The notes under the pieces were generated by a model that saw only the letters and a list, made by a program, of their open reading frames with translations, was not told the origin of the DNA and searched no databases. This document shows positions 8,476 to 15,887 of a stretch of 64,000 bases of DNA, piece after piece (positions within the stretch are counted from its first letter, which is position 1; every line of letters starts with the position of its first letter). A program made the translations under genes and the position numbers. The DNA is from Curtobacterium sp. BH-2-1-1 (GTDB taxonomy: Bacteria; Actinomycetota; Actinomycetes; Actinomycetales; Microbacteriaceae), in contig NZ_CP017580.1 in NCBI RefSeq assembly GCF_001806325.1, positions 3,596,001 to 3,660,000 on the forward strand. Direction: 5' to 3'.

Positions 8476-8502
8476 TAACGACCGGCCCCGGCCCGCCGAT
8501 AG
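8476..8502 (+). promoter_or_regulatory. Sigma28 (FliA/WhiG)-type promoter of the flagellar operon
   Basis: TAAC, 15 bases, then GCCGATAG. This agrees at 10 of 12 defined positions with the flagellar sigma28 consensus TAAA-N15-GCCGATAA. It lies 76 bases upstream of flbD in the gap between the divergent DUF4397 and flagellar operons. Seen directly; use by a sigma28 homologue is inferred. Confidence 0.6.
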
Positions 8503-8578
8503 TCCTCGGTGCAGCCCACGGACGGGCAGCATCCCGCCCCACGGACGGCGGCGGGACGATCGAGAACCAGGACGGGCC

Positions 8579-8884
8579 ATGATCGTCGTCACACGACTCA
8601 ACGGCAGCGGATTCGCTGTCAACCCCGATCTCGTGGAGCGCATCCAGGAGACGCCGGACACGACGCTCATCATGGTCGACGGCGCCAAGTACATCGTCCG
8701 CGAGTCCCTGGCCGACGTCATCGACCTGATCGCCGCGTACCGGGCACGCATCGTCGGCATGGCCTACGGCACGGACACCGCCGCGCGGAACGCCACCGGC
8801 CCCCAGCCGACGCTGGCACCGGTCGCCCCGATCCACGCCGTGTCCACCGACCGGGCACCCCGCACGCAGGACGGGGGTCGCTGA
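8579..8884 (+). CDS. flbD: FlbD family flagellar protein
   Basis: A 101-residue protein whose first ~65 residues match the small FlbD family (MIVVTRLNGSGFAVNPDLVERIQETPDTTL is the recognisable start, given here only in part: MIVVTRLNG...NPDLVERIQ). The family is regularly found at the head of motA/motB-fliM gene sets and is thought to assist flagellar assembly or regulation; a firm biochemical role is not known. The C-terminal ~35 residues are Ala/Pro/Thr-rich and look disordered. The ATG at 8579 has only a weak ribosome-binding sequence (CAGGA). It is the first gene of the flagellar operon, and motA starts 1 base after its stop. Confidence 0.9.
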   Translation: MIVVTRLNGSGFAVNPDLVERIQETPDTTLIMVDGAKYIVRESLADVIDLIAAYRARIVGMAYGTDTAARNATGPQPTLAPVAPIHAVSTDRAPRTQDGGR

Positions 8885-8885
8885 C

Positions 8886-9716
8886 GTGGACATCGCGACG
8901 ATCATCGGGATCCTGCTCGCCTTCGGCGCCCTGTTCGGCATGGTCGAGATGGAGCACGTCGAGCTGGCCGGGCTGTTCCTGCCGGCACCGATGCTGCTCG
9001 TGTTCGGCGCCACGATCGGTTGCGGCATCGCGAGCACGACCCTCAAGGACGCCATCGCCAGCTTCAAGGCCGTGCCGAAGGCGTTCACCGGCAAGGTCAC
9101 CCCGCCGCAGTCGGTCATCGACGACGTGGTCGGGCTCGCCGAGACGGCCCGCGCGAACGGTCTGCTCGCACTCGAGCAGGAGGCCGACAAGCACGACGAC
9201 CCGTTCATGAAGAAGGCGCTGCAGAACATCGCGGACGGCACGGACGGCGACGAGCTGCGGATCCTGCTCGAGGACGAGATCGAGTCGAACGCCGCCCCGG
9301 TCCGGTCGGCCAGCTCGTTCTTCATGGGCCTCGGCGGCTTCGCCCCCACCGTCGGCATCATCGGCACCGTGGTGTCGCTGACCCACGTCCTCGCGAACCT
9401 CGGCAAGCCCGACGAGCTCGGTCCGCTCATCGCGAGCGCGTTCGTCGCGACGCTCTGGGGCCTGCTCACCGCCAACTTCCTGTGGCTGCCGATCGGCGGC
9501 AAGCTCCGCAAGCTCGCGCAGCTCGAGGCCGACCGCCAGACGCTGCTCATGGAGGGGCTCCTCGCGGTGCAGGCCGGTAGCCAGCCGCGCCTGCTCGGCG
9601 AGCGCCTGACCGCCATGGTCCCGCCCGCGGCGCGCGGTGGGGACGCCAAGGGCGGCAAGGCGAAGTCCGGCAAGGGCAGCGACGCGGACGCCGACGACCA
9701 GCAGCTGGCGGCCTGA
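8886..9716 (+). CDS. motA: Flagellar motor stator protein MotA
   Basis: A 276-residue inner-membrane stator subunit with four membrane segments: two near the N-terminus (about 5-45) and two after the large cytoplasmic loop (about 145-215). The loop carries the charged stretch ARANGLLALEQE corresponding to the torque-generating Arg/Glu residues, and GGFAPTVGIIGTV precedes the third segment as in other MotA proteins. With MotB it forms the proton channel that drives rotation. The tail is a Lys/Gly/Asp-rich low-complexity stretch. GTG start, 1 base after flbD; motB follows after 2 bases. Confidence 0.95.
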   Translation: MDIATIIGILLAFGALFGMVEMEHVELAGLFLPAPMLLVFGATIGCGIASTTLKDAIASFKAVPKAFTGKVTPPQSVIDDVVGLAETARANGLLALEQEADKHDDPFMKKALQNIADGTDGDELRILLEDEIESNAAPVRSASSFFMGLGGFAPTVGIIGTVVSLTHVLANLGKPDELGPLIASAFVATLWGLLTANFLWLPIGGKLRKLAQLEADRQTLLMEGLLAVQAGSQPRLLGERLTAMVPPAARGGDAKGGKAKSGKGSDADADDQQLAA

Positions 9717-9718
9717 CG

Positions 9719-10648
9719 ATGAGCGCCAACCCCCGCGGGCGCGGTCGCGGACGCGCGAAGAAGTCGCACGACGAGGCCGAGCACCCCGACGAGCGCTGGA
9801 TGGCCTCGTACATGGACATGATCACCGTGTTGATGTGCATGTTCCTCGTGCTCTTCGCGATGTCCACGGTCGACCAGCAGAAGTACATCCAGCTGAAGAA
9901 CTCGCTCGCCACGGGCTTCGGCGAGGTGAAGTCGCAGAAGGTCGACACGGCGTCGGGCACGGTCGTGACGAAGGACGAGGTCGAGGACGGCTCCGGGTAC
10001 TCCGTCGACAAGTCCCAGGCGGACCACTCGACCGCGTCGTCCGGCACGAAGGACACCAACGTCGACCCGGCCTCCACCGTGGTCCCGACGACCGCGACGA
10101 AGGCCGACGTCGCCGCGGCGAAGAAGGAGTTCGACGACCTGCAGGCCATCGAGCAGGCGATCAAGGCGAACCTCGCGAAGGCCGGGCAGACGTCGAACGT
10201 GCAGTTCACGGTCGACGCCCGTGGGCTCACGGTCCGGCTCGTCGGCAGCGAGACGTACTTCACCACGAACAGCGCCGACCTGTCCGACCAGGCGAAGCGG
10301 ATCATGGACGCCATCGCCCCGGTCCTCAAGACCAGCGGCCACGACGTCAGCGTCGAGGGCCACGCCGACCAGCGGAACTCCACCGCGCCGTACGCCACGA
10401 ACTGGGAGCTGAGCGCCGCCCGCGCGACCGGGGTGCTCCGCGACCTCGTGGAACGCGGCGGGATGCCGGCCCAGGACATCCAGAGCGTCGGGTTCGGGTC
10501 GAGCCGTCCGCTGGCGAAGGGCGGGACGGACGCCGACCTCACGCTGAACCGGCGGGTCGACATCGTCGTGCTGTCGAACCAGGACCAGGACGTCAGCGCG
10601 CTGATGCCGGCCCTGGCGAAGGCGCAGGACGGAGCACGAGCCGGCTGA
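9719..10648 (+). CDS. motB: Flagellar motor stator protein MotB
   Basis: A 309-residue protein with a short basic N-terminal tail, one membrane segment (about 30-50) and a C-terminal OmpA-like peptidoglycan-binding domain (about 165-295; VEGHADQRNS). The proton-binding aspartate is Asp33 (YMDMITVLM). It anchors the stator to the cell wall. The linker between membrane segment and OmpA domain is long and Thr/Ser/Lys-rich. Fits between motA and fliM; a fliL gene, often found at this point, is absent. Confidence 0.95.
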   Translation: MSANPRGRGRGRAKKSHDEAEHPDERWMASYMDMITVLMCMFLVLFAMSTVDQQKYIQLKNSLATGFGEVKSQKVDTASGTVVTKDEVEDGSGYSVDKSQADHSTASSGTKDTNVDPASTVVPTTATKADVAAAKKEFDDLQAIEQAIKANLAKAGQTSNVQFTVDARGLTVRLVGSETYFTTNSADLSDQAKRIMDAIAPVLKTSGHDVSVEGHADQRNSTAPYATNWELSAARATGVLRDLVERGGMPAQDIQSVGFGSSRPLAKGGTDADLTLNRRVDIVVLSNQDQDVSALMPALAKAQDGARAG

Positions 10649-10686
10649 GCGCACCACCGCCCCAGAACGGGGCACACTACTGACGG

Positions 10687-11595
10687 GTGCTCCACGGTGG
10701 ACCGATAGACGCACCCGTGACCGAGACCCTGCCAGCGCCCGAGGTGTACGACTTCGCGCGCCCGTCGACGCTCGCCCGCGAGCACGCCCGGGTCCTCGAG
10801 CTCGCCTTCGAGACCTTCGCGCGCCAGTGGGGCACCCAGCTGACGGCCAAGGTCCGCGCGGTGAGCCAGGTCACGTGCGAGCAGGTCCAGATGACGACGT
10901 ACGACGAGTACGCCGCCTCGCTGCCCGCGCTCACCGGCATGGTGCTGCTCCCCATCGCGGACGTCGTCCCGAAGGGCGTGCTGCAGGTCCCGCTCGACGC
11001 CGCGCTCACCTGGGTCTCGCACGCGCTCGGCGCCTCGAAGCCGCTCCCGACGCCGGACCGGACGTTCACCCCGATCGAGCAGGCGCTCGTCCGCAAGATC
11101 GTCGAGGACGCCCTCGACGACCTCCGCTACTCGTTCGGGGGCCTGCTCGCGCACGACGTCACCGCCGGCGGCTTCCAGTTCAACTCGCAGTTCGCCCAGG
11201 CCGCCCAGAAGGGCGACCTCATGATCGTCGCCTCGTTCACGATCCGCGTGGGGGAGCGCGTCGCCCCCGGCACGCTCGCGCTGCCGGCCGACGCCGTCCT
11301 GCCGCAGCTCGGCGAGGCCGCCGCCCACGTCACCCCCGCCGACGCCCGCGCCCTCGTCGACGCGCAGCTCGCCAGCGTGCCGGTCGGCGTCAGCCTGCGG
11401 TTCGCCCCGGCGACCGTGCTGCCGTCGCAGGTCCTGCGTCTCGCCGTCGGCGACGTGCTCCCGCTGCCGCACCCGCAGCACCGCCCCCTCACCATCGCGG
11501 TCGACGGCGAGCCCGTCGGCACCGCCGCCGTCGGCGCGAACGGCTCGCGCCTCGCCGGCATCGTCGTCACCACCACATCGGAGCAGCCCGCATGA
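10687..11595 (+). CDS. fliM: Flagellar switch protein FliM
   Basis: A 302-residue rotor switch component. The FliM/CheC-like middle domain (about 50-225) and C-terminal SpoA domain (about 225-295) are recognisable. The conserved entry motif of the core appears as YDFARPSTLAREHARVLE at about 22-39. The usual N-terminal CheY-binding peptide (LSQxEIDALL) is not present, so the protein begins almost directly with the core. An in-frame GTG at 10717 (VTETLPAPEV) is an alternative start and would shorten it further. Its stop overlaps the fliN start (ATGA). Confidence 0.9.
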   Translation: MLHGGPIDAPVTETLPAPEVYDFARPSTLAREHARVLELAFETFARQWGTQLTAKVRAVSQVTCEQVQMTTYDEYAASLPALTGMVLLPIADVVPKGVLQVPLDAALTWVSHALGASKPLPTPDRTFTPIEQALVRKIVEDALDDLRYSFGGLLAHDVTAGGFQFNSQFAQAAQKGDLMIVASFTIRVGERVAPGTLALPADAVLPQLGEAAAHVTPADARALVDAQLASVPVGVSLRFAPATVLPSQVLRLAVGDVLPLPHPQHRPLTIAVDGEPVGTAAVGANGSRLAGIVVTTTSEQPA

Positions 11596-12308
11596 CCGTC
11601 ACGACCACCCTCCACACGCAGGCGGCCGAGGCACTCGCCGCGCAGCTCCCGACGGCCGCTCCGCTGGCAGCGGTGGCGGTCCCGGGAGGCGCGACCCCCG
11701 TTGCCCTCGAGGCCGCCGGTGACGCGGTGGTCGCGTCCTTCGTCGGCGGCCTTTCGGCCGACCTCGTCCTCGTGCTCACCGACCTCGAGGCCGTCGTCGC
11801 CGCGGGCGGCACCGACCACGGGATCGTCGACGTGACCGACGTGCTCCGTCCGTCCCTCGAGGCCGCCGCCGGTGTCCTCGGCGTCGGCGTCCTCGGCGAC
11901 GCACGGCGCGAGTCGGCCTCGGCGCTCCTGGCCGACCCGGACACGGTCGTGTTCGAGCTGACCGACGGTGGCGTCCCCGGCGGCTGGTTCGCCCTGCGCG
12001 TCCGCGAGAACGGCACCGTGTCCGCACCTGCCGCCGCGGCGCCGACGACGAGCCTGCCCGCCGGGAACCTCGGCCGGATCAACAACGTCGAGATGACCCT
12101 GACGGTCGAGATCGGCCGCACCCGGATGTCCGTGCGCGACGTGCTCGGCATGGAGCCCGGCGCGGTCGTCGAACTCGACCGCAGCGCCGGAGCCCCGGCC
12201 GACGTCCTGCTCAACGGCCGGCTCATCGCGCACGGCGAGGTCGTCGTCGTCGACCAGGACTACGCCGTCCGGATCACGAAGATCCTCGACGTCGCCGAGA
12301 GCGTCTGA
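11592..12308 (+). CDS. fliN: Flagellar switch protein FliN
   Basis: A 238-residue protein. The C-terminal ~80 residues are a SpoA/FliN domain (INNVEMTLTVEIGRTRMSVRDVL and GRLIAHGEVVVVDQDYAVRI, both shown only in part). The N-terminal ~140 residues are an Ala-rich CheC/FliY-like extension, making it about twice the length of the minimal FliN. It forms the C-ring with FliM, setting rotation direction and docking the export apparatus. Start ATG overlaps the fliM stop; fliO follows after 8 bases. Confidence 0.92.
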   Translation: MTVTTTLHTQAAEALAAQLPTAAPLAAVAVPGGATPVALEAAGDAVVASFVGGLSADLVLVLTDLEAVVAAGGTDHGIVDVTDVLRPSLEAAAGVLGVGVLGDARRESASALLADPDTVVFELTDGGVPGGWFALRVRENGTVSAPAAAAPTTSLPAGNLGRINNVEMTLTVEIGRTRMSVRDVLGMEPGAVVELDRSAGAPADVLLNGRLIAHGEVVVVDQDYAVRITKILDVAESV

Positions 12309-12316
12309 GCCCCGAC

Positions 12317-12850
12317 GTGGACACCGCCGTCATCGTCCTCCGCGTCGCGCTCTCGCTCGGCGTCGTGCTCGCCCTGATGTGGGTGCTGCACCGTCGCGTC
12401 GCGAAGAGCGGCCTGGTTGCGGGCAAGGCCAAGGGCCGCCGCTCGGCGTCGGTCGAGGTCGTCGGCCGCCAGGGCATCGGCGGCAAGGCGAGCGTCGTCG
12501 TCGTCGACGTCGAGGGCGAGCGCCTCGTGCTCGGTGTCTCCGAGCACGGTGTCGCCCTGCTCACCAGCGGGCAGGCGCCGGCGCCGGAACTCACGATCGT
12601 GACCGGGCCGGTGACGCTGCCGGTGCGTCCGACCCCGTCGGCCGACCGCTTCCGTCAGGAACTGGAGCAGCAGACGGCAGCCGAGCCGAGCCTCCCGTCC
12701 GACGCGGCGCAGCCGCTGCCCATGCGTCCCCGCAACCGCCGCTCGCAGCGCACCACGCTGCCCACGGCGCAGCAGCTGCAGGGGTCGATCCTGTCCGCCG
12801 ACACCTGGCGGCAGGCCGCCTCGGCGCTCCGGAACCGGCGGGCCGGGTGA
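12317..12850 (+). CDS. fliO: Flagellar biosynthetic protein FliO
   Basis: A 177-residue protein with one N-terminal membrane segment (about 5-24), then a small beta-rich domain with the FliO-like run VEVVGRQGIGGKASVVVVDV (about 47-66), and a long polar C-terminal tail. FliO helps assemble or stabilise FliP in the flagellar export gate. Identification rests on its position between fliN and fliP as well as this motif. GTG start; stop overlaps the fliP start (GTGA). Confidence 0.88.
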   Translation: MDTAVIVLRVALSLGVVLALMWVLHRRVAKSGLVAGKAKGRRSASVEVVGRQGIGGKASVVVVDVEGERLVLGVSEHGVALLTSGQAPAPELTIVTGPVTLPVRPTPSADRFRQELEQQTAAEPSLPSDAAQPLPMRPRNRRSQRTTLPTAQQLQGSILSADTWRQAASALRNRRAG

Positions 12851-13668
12851 CCGCGGCCCGCACCGGACGCCTGATCGCCCTCCTCCTGCTGGGGGTGACG
12901 ATCGTCGCCGGCTTCCTCATGCTCACGGCGACCGGCGCCCACGCGGCCGGTGTCGTGCAGCCGACCGCCCCAGCCACGCCCACGCCGCCGTCGACCGGTG
13001 ACTTCAGCGTCAGCGTGAACGGCCCGGACGGCACCCCGTCGTCCGCCGTCGTCACCCTGATCGGGATCACCCTGCTCAGCGTCGCACCGGCCCTCATGCT
13101 GATGATGACGTCGTTCACGAAGATCTTCGTGGTGCTCGCGATGACGCGGAACGCCCTCGCACTGCAGTCCATCCCGCCGAACCAGGTGCTCGCCGGGCTC
13201 GCGCTGTTCCTGTCGCTCTTCGTGATGGCACCGGTCCTCGGGCACATCAACGACGACGCCCTGCAGCCGTACCTCGCCGGCCACCTCGACTTCACCCAGG
13301 CGGTCGAGATCGGGACGAAGCCGCTGCGGACGTTCATGCTGCACCAGACGCGTGAGGAGGACGTGGCGCTCATCACCCGTGCCGCCGGTCAGGACAACCC
13401 GAAGTCGATGGCCGACGTGCCGATGACGACGGTGATCCCCGCGTTCGTGATCTCCGAGCTCCGCAGCGCCTTCATCATCGGGTTCGTCATCTTCATCCCG
13501 TTCCTGGTGATCGACCTCGTCGTCTCCGCGGCGCTCATGTCGATGGGCATGATGATGCTCCCGCCGGTCATGATCTCGCTCCCGTTCAAGATCCTGCTGT
13601 TCGTCCTCGTCGACGGGTGGGGGCTCATCATCAAGTCCCTCATCGAGAGCTACCAGGTGGTGCACTGA
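12847..13668 (+). CDS. fliP: Flagellar export gate protein FliP
   Basis: A 273-residue membrane protein starting at GTG 12847. It has a signal-like N-terminal segment (about 9-33), a short periplasmic stretch, and the conserved FliP core with SFTKIFVVLAMTRNALALQ after the second segment and PFLVIDLVVSAALMSMGMMM near the C-terminus. FliP, FliQ and FliR build the export gate of the flagellar type III secretion system. Stop and next start share one base (TGATG). Confidence 0.95.
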   Translation: MTAARTGRLIALLLLGVTIVAGFLMLTATGAHAAGVVQPTAPATPTPPSTGDFSVSVNGPDGTPSSAVVTLIGITLLSVAPALMLMMTSFTKIFVVLAMTRNALALQSIPPNQVLAGLALFLSLFVMAPVLGHINDDALQPYLAGHLDFTQAVEIGTKPLRTFMLHQTREEDVALITRAAGQDNPKSMADVPMTTVIPAFVISELRSAFIIGFVIFIPFLVIDLVVSAALMSMGMMMLPPVMISLPFKILLFVLVDGWGLIIKSLIESYQVVH

Positions 13669-13943
13669 TGAACCAGCAGGCCGTCATCGACCTCACGCTC
13701 CAGGCGCTCCTGGTGTCGGCGAAGCTCGCCGCGCCCGTGCTCGTGACGTCGCTCGTCGTGGGCTTCGCGATCTCGCTGTTCCAGTCGGTCACGCAGATCC
13801 AGGAGGTCACACTCTCCTTCGTGCCGAAGGCCGTCGCCGTCGCGATCGCCCTGGTCGTCTGCGGCAACTGGATGATCTCGGAGATGGTCGGGTTCACGCA
13901 CGTCGCGTTCGACATGATCCCGAAGCTCTTGGGAACGGCCTGA
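13668..13943 (+). CDS. fliQ: Flagellar export gate protein FliQ
   Basis: A 91-residue protein, the normal FliQ size, with two membrane hairpin segments (about 15-40 and 52-75). The family motif PVLVTSLVVGFAISLFQSVT and the following TQIQEVTLSFVPK are clearly recognisable. The ATG at 13668 is used rather than an upstream in-frame start because it overlaps the fliP stop by one base and yields the family length. Part of the FliPQR gate. Confidence 0.95.
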   Translation: MNQQAVIDLTLQALLVSAKLAAPVLVTSLVVGFAISLFQSVTQIQEVTLSFVPKAVAVAIALVVCGNWMISEMVGFTHVAFDMIPKLLGTA

Positions 13944-14701
13944 TGGAGCTCTCCATCGACGGCGACCGCCTCGAGGCGACGATGCTCGCCGGCGTCCGCC
14001 TCGTCGCGTTCTTCGTCATCGCGCCGCCGTTCTCGTACCGCGCGTTCCCCGCGACTGTGAAGGTGATCCTCGGCATCGGGCTGGCGATCGGCGTCGCCCC
14101 GCGCGTCGCGGTCGGCTACGAGTCGCTCGACACCGGACCGTTCCTGCTCGCGCTCCTGACGCAGCTCCTCGTCGGGCTCGCCCTCGGGTTCCTCGTGTTC
14201 CTCGTGTTCGCCGCCGTGCAGTCGGCGGGTGCGCTCATCGACCTGTTCGGCGGGTTCACGCTGGCGCAGGCCTTCGACCCGCAGTCGCAGGTGAACGGCG
14301 CCCAGTTCACGCGGCTGTTCCAGATGGCGGCGCTCGCGCTGCTGTTCGCCTCGGGCGGGTACCAGCTCATCGTCGCCGGACTCGTGCGCTCCTTCGACGC
14401 GGTGCCGCTGACCGGCACGTTCGACCTCGGCGGCCTGGCGTCCGTGCTGGTCACCGCGCTCACGCAGATGTTCCTGTCGTCGCTGCAGATCGCCGGGCCC
14501 CTCGTGGTGGTGCTCTTCCTCGCCGACGTCGGCCTGGGCCTGCTCACGCGCGTCGCCCCGGCGCTCAACGCCTTCCAGATGGGCTTCCCGATCAAGATCG
14601 GGCTGACCGTCGTCTTCGCCGGCGCGCTCTTCATGGCCCTGCCGTCCGTCGTCTCGTCCCTCACCGGCGACGCGGTGGCCGCGATCACGGGACGGGGGTG
14701 A
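13943..14701 (+). CDS. fliR: Flagellar export gate protein FliR
   Basis: A 252-residue membrane protein with about six hydrophobic segments. The FliR hallmark near the first third (GFLVFLVFAAVQSAGALIDL, then GFTLAQAFDPQSQ) is present. It completes the FliP-FliQ-FliR export gate. Start overlaps the fliQ stop by one base; flhB starts 4 bases after its stop. Confidence 0.95.
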   Translation: MELSIDGDRLEATMLAGVRLVAFFVIAPPFSYRAFPATVKVILGIGLAIGVAPRVAVGYESLDTGPFLLALLTQLLVGLALGFLVFLVFAAVQSAGALIDLFGGFTLAQAFDPQSQVNGAQFTRLFQMAALALLFASGGYQLIVAGLVRSFDAVPLTGTFDLGGLASVLVTALTQMFLSSLQIAGPLVVVLFLADVGLGLLTRVAPALNAFQMGFPIKIGLTVVFAGALFMALPSVVSSLTGDAVAAITGRG

Positions 14702-14705
14702 CGAC

Positions 14706-15887
14706 GTGTCCGACAGCGGAGAACGCTCCGAGCAGGCGACCCAGAAGCGGATGCGCGAGGTCCACCAGAAGGGCCAGATCGGGCGGTCGCAGGACCTCGG
14801 CGCGTGGATCGGGATCGCGGTCGCGGCACTCATGATGCCGTCCGCGATCGGCAACGCCGCCGCCGCGGGCTCCGAGCAGCTCCGAGCCGTGCAGCGCGTC
14901 ATCGCCGACCCGACGATCGGCACCATGAACGCCGTGTTCCACGAGGCCCTCGGCTCGCTCGGCGGGACCCTCGGCCCGATGCTCGGGGTCGTCGCCGTCG
15001 CCGTGCTGGCCGCAGCGGTCGCGCAGGGCGGCGTGCACGTCCGGAAGCTGACGCCGCAGCCCGAGCACTTCGACCCGATCCAGGGCCTGAAGCGGGTGTT
15101 CGGCACCCAGGCGCTCTGGAACGGGTGCAAGGCGCTCCTCAAGACCGCCGTCGTCGGCCTCGTGCTCTGGATGGCCGTGCAGACACTCGTCCCCGTCCTC
15201 ATGACGAGCGGGTCGCTGCCGTTGTCCGCCGTGCTCGACGCCGCGGCCGCCGGGACCGGCACCCTGCTGCGGGCGGCGATCGTCGCCGGCCTGGTCCTCG
15301 CCGCGCTCGACGTCTTCGTCGTGATCCGCCGCAACCGCAAGCGCACGATGATGACCAAGCGCGAGGTCAAGGACGAGAACAAGCACGCCGAGGGTGACCC
15401 GCTCGTGAAGTCCCAGCGCCGCTCCCGACAGCTCGCGATGAGCCGGAACCGGATGGTGCAGGCGATCGGCACCGCGGACGTCGTGATGACGAACCCGACG
15501 CACTACGCCGTCGCGCTGTCGTACGAGCCGGGGAAGTCCGCGCCGCGCGTCGTGGCGAAGGGCGCCGGTCCGGTCGCGGCGATGATCCGCGACAAGGCGC
15601 TCGAGGCCCGGGTGCCGATCGTCCAGGACGTCCCGCTCACCCGTGCGCTGCACGCCGCGTGCGAGCTCGGGCAGGAGGTGCCGGTCGACCTCTACACGCC
15701 GGTCGCCCGCGTGCTGTCGTTCGTCATGGCGCTCAAGGCCAGGGGAGCGGCGGCCGGGACGCACGCCCCGCCGCGGCCGACCACCCCGGACGAGGTCGCG
15801 ACGGTCATCGACCCGGCCACGATCAGCGGGGACCTCCGGCCCCGGAAGCTCCGCCCGAACTCGACTCCCGAAGGGGTGCCCGCATGA
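14706..15887 (+). CDS. flhB: Flagellar export switch protein FlhB
   Basis: A 393-residue protein: four membrane segments (about 30-215) and a cytoplasmic domain with the autocleavage site NPTH (in MTNPTHYAVAL, about 261). FlhB switches substrate specificity of the export apparatus from rod/hook to filament proteins. The N-terminus keeps the polar SGERSEQATQKRMREVHQKG pattern of the family. The C-terminal ~45 residues are a Pro-rich extension. GTG start; its stop overlaps the flhA start (ATGA). Confidence 0.95.
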   Translation: MSDSGERSEQATQKRMREVHQKGQIGRSQDLGAWIGIAVAALMMPSAIGNAAAAGSEQLRAVQRVIADPTIGTMNAVFHEALGSLGGTLGPMLGVVAVAVLAAAVAQGGVHVRKLTPQPEHFDPIQGLKRVFGTQALWNGCKALLKTAVVGLVLWMAVQTLVPVLMTSGSLPLSAVLDAAAAGTGTLLRAAIVAGLVLAALDVFVVIRRNRKRTMMTKREVKDENKHAEGDPLVKSQRRSRQLAMSRNRMVQAIGTADVVMTNPTHYAVALSYEPGKSAPRVVAKGAGPVAAMIRDKALEARVPIVQDVPLTRALHAACELGQEVPVDLYTPVARVLSFVMALKARGAAAGTHAPPRPTTPDEVATVIDPATISGDLRPRKLRPNSTPEGVPA

